This document shows, in pieces, positions 7,690 to 11,464 of a stretch of DNA of 11,464 bases (position 1 is its first letter; every line of letters starts with the position of its first letter). The position numbers were made by a program, and so were the translations under genes. The DNA is from CBFHSD01 sp965658375 (GTDB taxonomy: Bacteria > Bacteroidota > Bacteroidia > Flavobacteriales_G > Salibacteraceae). The stretch is from positions 1 through 11,464 of the forward strand of contig CBFHSD010000057.1 in NCBI GenBank assembly GCA_965658375.1, read 5' to 3'. Under the pieces are notes generated by a model. It ran no database searches, was not told the origin of the DNA, and saw nothing but the letters and a program-made list of their open reading frames with translations.

Positions 7690-8514
7690 CTAATCAATTT
7701 CGTGGTGGTGAGAACTGAGCTTGTACATGCGGTACTTGTACATGTTGATTTGTTTGCTTCCGCTAAAGTAGAACCAGCCTGCACCAAAACCGTTGAGAAG
7801 GTTCATAAAAATGATGACAAGGCTGTTTTCAACCAAGTGAAAATCGAGCACACTGATAGCAAAGAAAAAGAACAAGAAAATACCCACTAATCGTTTGGTG
7901 TACTTTTCATTTTCTTTTTCCAAATCACCATAGTATTGCCTGTACCTCTTTTTAAGCATTTTATGTTTTTGCAATGCTTTATAGCCAAAAAAGAGGGCGC
8001 AGAATGGTAAAATCAATGTGTTTAGGCCTTTAGCGAACCAAGAGTAAATGAGCGGAATATATTTTTCTGTGCCTATGGACTCGAGTTTAATGATGCTCAG
8101 AAGAATATCGTATTCAATGGCGCTAACTGCAAAAATTCCTGAAGCTAAAGGAACAGCAGCAAGAGGAATCCACTTTTTATAATTTGAAGCAATGGTGAAC
8201 TCTTCATCAAGAAGACTTTGGCAGTACACGTACAGCAAAGCTGGAAGCATTACACCAACCACGGGGTACATTATATACGTCATGATTTGAATTTCACCAA
8301 TGTCAAGGTTCAGCACCACTTGGGTAAAAAAGAAATAGCAGGCCATAACGAGAATGACGGTAAAAAGATCTTTAGAAACTCCCTTATTTTTATTGGAGCG
8401 CAAGGCGATTGCACTTAATAATGTAACAGTAAAAGGAATGAGATAAGAAATGATTTCTAAGACGTAGAGATCCAAACTGATTCTTTTAATCAAAAAAAGC
8501 AAAGGTGAAGACAT
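7690..8514 (-). CDS. Seven-helix membrane protein, like the sensor part of 7TM-AraC regulators but without HTH
   Basis: A 274-residue integral membrane protein. Hydrophobic segments lie at about 18-38, 50-68, 76-100, 115-133, 152-178, 209-225 and 229-250. A basic/charged loop at 181-208 (KMLKKRYRQYYGDLEKENEK) comes before the last two helices. This layout matches the N-terminal sensor half of Bacteroidota regulators in which seven helices precede an AraC-type DNA-binding domain. Here the protein stops 24 residues after the last helix (ending SSHHHEID), and the 57 bases to the next gene cannot hold an HTH. It may be an orphan sensor, a remnant, or an unrelated 7TM protein. The ATG lies in the loop of the trxB terminator hairpin; TTG codons 5, 8 and 14 are other possible starts. 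No good promoter is visible. Topology is clear, family assignment tentative. Confidence 0.72.
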   Translation of the reverse strand: MSSPLLFLIKRISLDLYVLEIISYLIPFTVTLLSAIALRSNKNKGVSKDLFTVILVMACYFFFTQVVLNLDIGEIQIMTYIMYPVVGVMLPALLYVYCQSLLDEEFTIASNYKKWIPLAAVPLASGIFAVSAIEYDILLSIIKLESIGTEKYIPLIYSWFAKGLNTLILPFCALFFGYKALQKHKMLKKRYRQYYGDLEKENEKYTKRLVGIFLFFFFAISVLDFHLVENSLVIIFMNLLNGFGAGWFYFSGSKQINMYKYRMYKLSSHHHEID

Positions 8515-8530
8515 GAATCTTCACCTTGCT
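8492..8530 (-). terminator. trxB terminator overlapping the next start codon
   Basis: AAGGTGAAGA (8502-8511) and TCTTCACCTT (8518-8527) form a perfect 10-bp stem. AGC/GCT extends it past a one-base bulge. On the minus strand the stem is followed by seven T (8498-8492). It starts 21 bases after the trxB stop, a textbook intrinsic terminator. The 6-base loop contains the ATG (8514-8512) of the downstream membrane-protein gene. Confidence 0.88.
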
Positions 8531-8551
8531 CTAATACTTTTCAACGAACAT

Positions 8552-9505
8552 TTAAACCGACTCTTTTTCGGCTAAATAGCGCTCTGCGTCTAATGCGGCC
8601 ATACACCCAGAACCCGCTGCGGTAACAGCTTGTCTATAGGTTTTATCTGCTGCATCTCCCGCTACAAATACACCTTCAATGTTGGTTTTTGCAGTTCCTG
8701 GTATGTTGTTGATGTAGCCAGTTTCATCCATATCAATGAAATCTTTGAATACCTCTGTATTTGGTTTGTGTCCAATAGCAACAAAGAAACCAGTAGCTTC
8801 AATCTCAGATTGCTCACCTGTTTGATTGTTTTTCACCACTACTTTTTCTACTGCGTTCTCACCAATAAGATCTACCGTTTCTGTATTCCACAGAATTTCG
8901 ATGTTCTCTAAGTTTTTCACCCGATGTTGCATGGCTTTAGAAGCTCTCATGGTGTCTTTTCTTACCAACATGGTTACTTTTCTGCACAGCTTTGCTAAGT
9001 AGCTTGCTTCTTCAGCGGCAGTATCACCGGCACCTACTATCACTACATCTTGACCTTTGTAAAAGAACCCATCGCAAACAGCACAAGCAGAAACGCCACC
9101 TGCCATTCTGCGTAAACGTTGCTCGTTATCAAGGTTCAACCATTTGGCACTTGCTCCTGTGCTAATGATCACAGCTTCTGCAGTGATGACTTTTTTACCA
9201 CCATCAACTTCCACACGGTGCACATCACCACCGAAATCCACTTTGGTTACAATTCCAAAACGAACATCAGTATCAAACCTTTCGGCTTGCTTTTTCAAGT
9301 CTTCCATCATTTGAGGACCTTCAACGCCTTGTGGGTAGCCAGGGAAGTTATCTACCTCAGTAGTTGTTGTTAATTGACCGCCTGGTTCCATTCCAGTGTA
9401 CATAACTGGCTTTAAGTCAGCGCGTGCGGCATAAATCGCTGCTGTGTATCCAGCAGGGCCAGAACCAACGATGAGGCATTTTACGTGTTCTATTGTATCA
9501 CTCAT
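8552..9505 (-). CDS. trxB: Thioredoxin-disulfide reductase
   Basis: Cytoplasmic FAD enzyme that passes electrons from NADPH to thioredoxin. In its 317 residues are the FAD-binding GSGPAGYTAAIYAAR (14-28), the redox-active disulfide CAVCDG (C141, C144), the NADPH-binding GAGDTAAEEA (158-167), the basic patch VRKDTMR (181-187) that fits the NADPH 2'-phosphate site, and the second FAD motif GDAAD (283-287). Length and motif order match the low-molecular-weight bacterial class. It has its own -7 box 28 bases upstream and its own terminator, so it is likely a single-gene unit. No thioredoxin gene is adjacent. Everything needed for activity is present. Confidence 0.97.
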   Translation of the reverse strand: MSDTIEHVKCLIVGSGPAGYTAAIYAARADLKPVMYTGMEPGGQLTTTTEVDNFPGYPQGVEGPQMMEDLKKQAERFDTDVRFGIVTKVDFGGDVHRVEVDGGKKVITAEAVIISTGASAKWLNLDNEQRLRRMAGGVSACAVCDGFFYKGQDVVIVGAGDTAAEEASYLAKLCRKVTMLVRKDTMRASKAMQHRVKNLENIEILWNTETVDLIGENAVEKVVVKNNQTGEQSEIEATGFFVAIGHKPNTEVFKDFIDMDETGYINNIPGTAKTNIEGVFVAGDAADKTYRQAVTAAGSGCMAALDAERYLAEKESV

Positions 9506-9533
9506 GTGTGTGTTTGTTTAAAAATTCGAAGGG

Positions 9534-9541
9534 CAAATTTA
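9534..9541 (-). promoter_or_regulatory. -7 promoter box of trxB
   Basis: Minus-strand TAAATTTG, exact TAnnTTTG, 28 bases before the ATG. The leader between them is A/T-rich with no Shine-Dalgarno sequence. No TTG is seen at -33 spacing. Confidence 0.6.
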
Positions 9542-9631
9542 CAACGGATTCAGGGCTTTTAATTGTGAGCTTCGTTACATTTATTTACATAATTATAACA
9601 ATGTCTAATCGAAAGGGTGAAACTATAAATC

Positions 9632-10990
9632 TTACTGATAAATGGTTTGGGTGTTCGCAAAGGCAAACATTCCTTGCTTCCCTAACTCTCTGCCGTACCC
9701 AGATTGTTTGGTTCCCCCAAAAGGCAGACGCCAATCACTCATGACAATATCATTAAAAAAAATAGCGCCATCTTCAATATCAAGCATCAGGTTTTTATAG
9801 TTCTCAGGGTGCTTGGTAAAAATGCTACAGCCTAATCCATAAGGTGTTTGGTTGATCAGAGAAATGAGCTCTGATTCATTTTTGTAGGAAGTTACAATGG
9901 CCAAAGGACCAAAAGTTTCTTCTTCCCAGGCCGGCATATTGGGAGTTACATCAGCCAGCAGTGTTGGTGAGAAGAGGGCTTTATTTCTCTCTCCGCCTAT
10001 GACTAAGCGTGCCCCTTCTTGAATGGATTTATTCATAATGAGTTCCAATTCTTCTGCGAGTTGGACCCTACTCATTGGACCAAGGTTGTTGTTTTTATTT
10101 GTGGGATCACCGATTTGAAGCGCTTCGATTTTCTGTTTGAGTCGCGTCAAGAAGTCTTTATGAATGCTGGAATGAACTATAAATCGTTTGGCTGCAATAC
10201 AACTTTGCCCCGTGTTTTGAAAACGACCTGCAATGGCTTTTTCGGCCGCTAGATTTACATTCGCATCGGCTGTTACAACAAAGGCATTGGATCCGCCCAA
10301 CTCAAGGATCGAAGGTTTAATGTGAGCTCCAGCCGCTGCACCCACTGCTTTTCCTGCACGGGTGCTTCCTGTTAAAGTGACTCCCGCTATTTTCTCATGA
10401 GCGATTGTATCTGCAATATGTTTTGTGGGGATCCGGGCATTTAATAAAGCACCATGAGGGAACCCAGCTTGAACAACCAATCTTTCTAGCGCCTCTGCGC
10501 AGCCTTGCGTTTGCGGAGCATGTTTGAGAAAGCAGGCATTGCCCAGCAAACAGTTAGGTGCAAAGAAACGGATGACTTGCCAAAAAGGATAATTCCATGG
10601 CATGATGGTGAGAATGGTGCCTATTGGCCGGTACTGATAGTAAGATGAGCGCGCATTGGTTTTTACCATTGTTTTTCCTAGCATTTCTTTCGCTTCATGG
10701 GCATAGTAAGCACACGTTGTGGCACATTTTTCAATTTCAGCGCGACCTTGAGCCAGCGGTTTCCCCATTTCATTTGCCATGAGCAAGGCTAAGCTTTCTT
10801 TTTCTTGGCGCATCAAATCAGCTAAGCGGAGGAGTGCTTTTTTTCTTTCTTCAAAACCACTCTGACGATTTTTCAGGTAATGGGAATGGCAAGCGTTTAT
10901 TTTTAGATCAATTTCTTCCAAAGAATGAGGAAGGTATGCTTGAATAAGTTGATTGGTAAAAGGGTTGATGCTTTTGAATTCAGTATCCAT
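9632..10990 (-). CDS. NAD(P)-dependent aldehyde dehydrogenase, succinate-semialdehyde type
   Basis: Soluble ALDH-superfamily enzyme that oxidises an aldehyde to its acid, most likely succinate semialdehyde to succinate. Of 452 residues, catalytic Cys is C264 in NTGQSCIAAKR, general base E230 in LELGGSNAF, oxyanion Asn N133 in PWNYPFW, and E358 lies in the cofactor motif EETFGPL. Overall length and C-terminal FGGTKQSGYGRELG are close to the E. coli Sad/YneI subgroup. GABA transaminase or other pathway genes are absent here, so the physiological aldehyde is uncertain. The promoter at 10996-11026 is the best in the window and ends five bases from the ATG, predicting an almost leaderless mRNA. 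No terminator is visible in the 126 bases before trxB, so some read-through into trxB is possible. Confidence 0.92.
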   Translation of the reverse strand: MDTEFKSINPFTNQLIQAYLPHSLEEIDLKINACHSHYLKNRQSGFEERKKALLRLADLMRQEKESLALLMANEMGKPLAQGRAEIEKCATTCAYYAHEAKEMLGKTMVKTNARSSYYQYRPIGTILTIMPWNYPFWQVIRFFAPNCLLGNACFLKHAPQTQGCAEALERLVVQAGFPHGALLNARIPTKHIADTIAHEKIAGVTLTGSTRAGKAVGAAAGAHIKPSILELGGSNAFVVTADANVNLAAEKAIAGRFQNTGQSCIAAKRFIVHSSIHKDFLTRLKQKIEALQIGDPTNKNNNLGPMSRVQLAEELELIMNKSIQEGARLVIGGERNKALFSPTLLADVTPNMPAWEEETFGPLAIVTSYKNESELISLINQTPYGLGCSIFTKHPENYKNLMLDIEDGAIFFNDIVMSDWRLPFGGTKQSGYGRELGKQGMFAFANTQTIYQ

Positions 10991-10995
10991 AGTTT

Positions 10996-11026
10996 CAAAG
11001 GTACTTTTAGGATTTAAGCTTCAAAA
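10996..11026 (-). promoter_or_regulatory. Promoter of the aldehyde dehydrogenase gene
   Basis: On the minus strand: TTTTG (11026-11022) as -33 box, an 18-base spacer, and TACCTTTG (11003-10996) as -7 box. Both elements and the spacing fit the Bacteroidota consensus. Only five bases separate the -7 box from the ATG. Confidence 0.8.
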
Positions 11027-11036
11027 GCACTTTTGA
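11021..11036. repeat. 16-bp palindrome spanning two divergent -33 boxes
   Basis: TCAAAAG-CA-CTTTTGA, perfect 7-bp arms. The left arm read leftward supplies the -33 TTTTG of the dehydrogenase promoter. The right arm read rightward supplies the -33 TTTTG of the tRNA-Pro promoter. It could be a shared operator or simply back-to-back -33 elements. Confidence 0.75.
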
Positions 11037-11062
11037 TGTTAGCGAGATAGTTTTTACATTCG
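11031..11062 (+). promoter_or_regulatory. Promoter of tRNA-Pro
   Basis: TTTTG (11031-11035), a 19-base spacer and TACATTCG (11055-11062), one mismatch from TAnnTTTG. Predicted start near 11066 gives a leader of about 20 bases before the mature tRNA. Confidence 0.6.
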
Positions 11063-11085
11063 CCCGCCCCATGTACTGGGGAACT

Positions 11086-11160
11086 CGGGATGTAGCTTAG
11101 TCCGGTTAAAGTGCTGGTCTGGGGGACCAGAGAGCGGAGGTTCGAATCCTCTCATCCCGA
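11086..11160 (+). tRNA. tRNA-Pro, anticodon GGG
   Basis: A 75-nt cloverleaf. The acceptor pairs CGGGATG with CATCCCG, and A is the discriminator base. The anticodon stem CTGGT/ACCAG encloses the loop CTGGGGG, giving anticodon GGG (proline, CCC/CCU codons). The T-arm GGAGG-TTCGAAT-CCTCT is standard. CCA is not encoded and is added by the CCA enzyme. Its 3' end lies about 100 bases before a phage-type integrase, so it is a likely integration target. Confidence 0.97.
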
Positions 11161-11181
11161 CTTTTATAATTTTAATGTATT

Positions 11182-11212
11182 CAATATCAGTGAATTAACT
11201 TCACTGATATTG
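11182..11212. terminator. Hairpin after tRNA-Pro: terminator or element end
   Basis: CAATATCAGTGAA (11182-11194), loop TTAAC, TTCACTGATATTG (11200-11212): a perfect 13-bp inverted repeat starting 22 bases after the tRNA. Only TTT follows, so as a terminator it is weak on T-run but strong on stem. A recombinase- or excisionase-binding site is the alternative. Confidence 0.5.
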
Positions 11213-11213
11213 T

Positions 11214-11234
11214 TTACTCCCCATATTACTCCCC
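11214..11234 (+). repeat. Two 9-bp direct repeats TTACTCCCC
   Basis: Copies at 11214-11222 and 11226-11234, 12 bases start to start, just upstream of the integrase promoter box. Short GC-rich direct repeats in A/T-rich DNA near an attachment site resemble integrase arm-type sites. Function is inferred. Confidence 0.5.
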
Positions 11235-11251
11235 AAAACTTATAAATATCC

Positions 11252-11259
11252 TAAATTTG
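11252..11259 (+). promoter_or_regulatory. -7 promoter box of the integrase gene
   Basis: TAAATTTG, exact TAnnTTTG, four bases before the GTG start, so the transcript would start at or next to the start codon. No -33 TTG is apparent; binding of a protein to the repeats just upstream could govern use. Confidence 0.55.
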
Positions 11260-11263
11260 GGTA

Positions 11264-11464
11264 GTGAATGTCTCCCTCAAATTAGACACATCCAATAACG
11301 GAAAAGAAAAACCACTTTACATCAGGTTAAGAGGTAAGTCGGTTAATGGTAAAACTGAAGAAACATCCATTTCAACAGAAATAAAACTACTTCCTCGTCA
11401 CTTTAAGAACAACGGTATTTCTAAAAGTTCTCCGAATTACAGTTCGAAAATTAAAGTTGTTAAT
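11264..11464 (+). CDS. Tyrosine recombinase (phage-type integrase), N-terminal fragment
   Basis: Sixty-seven codons from GTG at 11264 to the window edge, open throughout and cut by the edge. An in-frame TAA at 11252-11254 leaves this GTG as the first usual start codon. The sequence (VNVSLKLDTS, then KEKPLYIRLR, NGKTEETSISTEIKLLPRHF) matches the N-terminal arm DNA-binding domain of Bacteroidota tyrosine integrases: a three-stranded sheet with the pattern Y-x-R-(L/I)-R, a charged turn and a (S/T)-(T/S)-x-I strand. The core-binding and catalytic domains (R-H-R-Y) would lie beyond the window, so activity cannot be judged. It sits beside tRNA-Pro, reading away from it, and has a -7 box almost touching the start codon. 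It would catalyse site-specific insertion and excision of the element. Confidence 0.78.
   Translation, partial: MNVSLKLDTSNNGKEKPLYIRLRGKSVNGKTEETSISTEIKLLPRHFKNNGISKSSPNYSSKIKVVN

Larger units (their letters stand above)
11161..11464. mobile_element. Left edge of a probable tRNA-Pro-integrated element
   Basis: A tyrosine integrase begins 103 bases after tRNA-Pro and reads away from it; the gap holds a 13-bp inverted repeat and two 9-bp direct repeats. Integrase next to a tRNA 3' end is the classic layout of integrated phages and conjugative elements. The far end and any second tRNA-end copy lie outside the window, so the element's boundaries and type cannot be told. Confidence 0.6.

Noticed and set aside
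8630..8911. Plus-strand open frames opposite trxB, also at 9119-9373
   Set aside because: trxB is certain in the other strand and these translations are rich in Cys, Ile and Phe, as expected of antisense of a conserved gene.
9144..9160. TTGGCACTTGCT, resembling a sigma-54 promoter that the regulator at the left end might use
   Set aside because: It lies inside trxB codons and the spacing between the GG and GC elements is too short for a -24/-12 promoter.
9542..9631. Possible terminator or small gene between the aldehyde dehydrogenase and trxB
   Set aside because: It holds only A/T-rich sequence with short repeats (ATGTAA twice); no GC stem with T-run and no plausible reading frame.
11067..11081. 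CCCC-ATGTACT-GGGG inverted repeat before tRNA-Pro
   Set aside because: Only four base pairs, within the expected tRNA leader; not enough to call a regulatory structure.
1..11464. CRISPR array, insertion sequence or toxin-antitoxin pair
   Set aside because: No regularly spaced direct repeats, no transposase-like frames, and the only mobile-element gene visible is the integrase fragment at the right edge.

Overview
The window looks like chromosomal DNA of a Bacteroidota bacterium, probably a marine or freshwater Flavobacteriales relative. Four things point there. A large secreted protein ends in a type IX secretion (T9SS) sorting domain. An M49 peptidase carries a lipoprotein-like leader. A short Smr protein resembles Bacteroidota DUF2027 proteins. 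Exact copies of the Bacteroidota -7 promoter box TAnnTTTG lie just upstream of seven genes, and Shine-Dalgarno sequences are mostly missing. No name can be given below that level from sequence alone.

Layout. Positions 1-4470 are read leftward: a sigma-54-type response regulator, a small secreted protein of unknown function, and an 836-residue modular T9SS cargo protein with its own terminator. Positions 4561-5510 are read rightward: a 199-residue Smr-domain protein followed 13 bases later by the RNase P RNA gene (rnpB), which has its own -7 box and two terminators. The second terminator is symmetric and also serves the convergent M49 peptidase gene. Positions 5596-10990 are read leftward: dipeptidyl-peptidase III, a seven-helix membrane protein with no output domain, thioredoxin reductase (trxB), and a succinate-semialdehyde-type aldehyde dehydrogenase. 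From 11031 to the end, reading is rightward: tRNA-Pro(GGG), then a phage-type tyrosine integrase that starts about 100 bases after the tRNA and runs off the window.

Most genes seem to be separate transcription units rather than one pathway. Housekeeping functions are redox (trxB), tRNA processing (rnpB) and a tRNA. Cell-surface and periplasmic functions are the T9SS cargo, the small secreted protein and the DPP III lipoprotein. The right edge is accessory: the integrase beside tRNA-Pro suggests the start of an integrated element whose cargo lies outside the window.

The most interesting signals are small-scale: the trxB terminator hairpin whose loop holds the start codon of the next gene; a 16-bp palindrome whose two arms are the -33 boxes of divergent promoters for the aldehyde dehydrogenase and tRNA-Pro; near-leaderless starts for the dehydrogenase and integrase; and repeats between tRNA-Pro and the integrase. 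No clearly new defence or biosynthetic system is visible.
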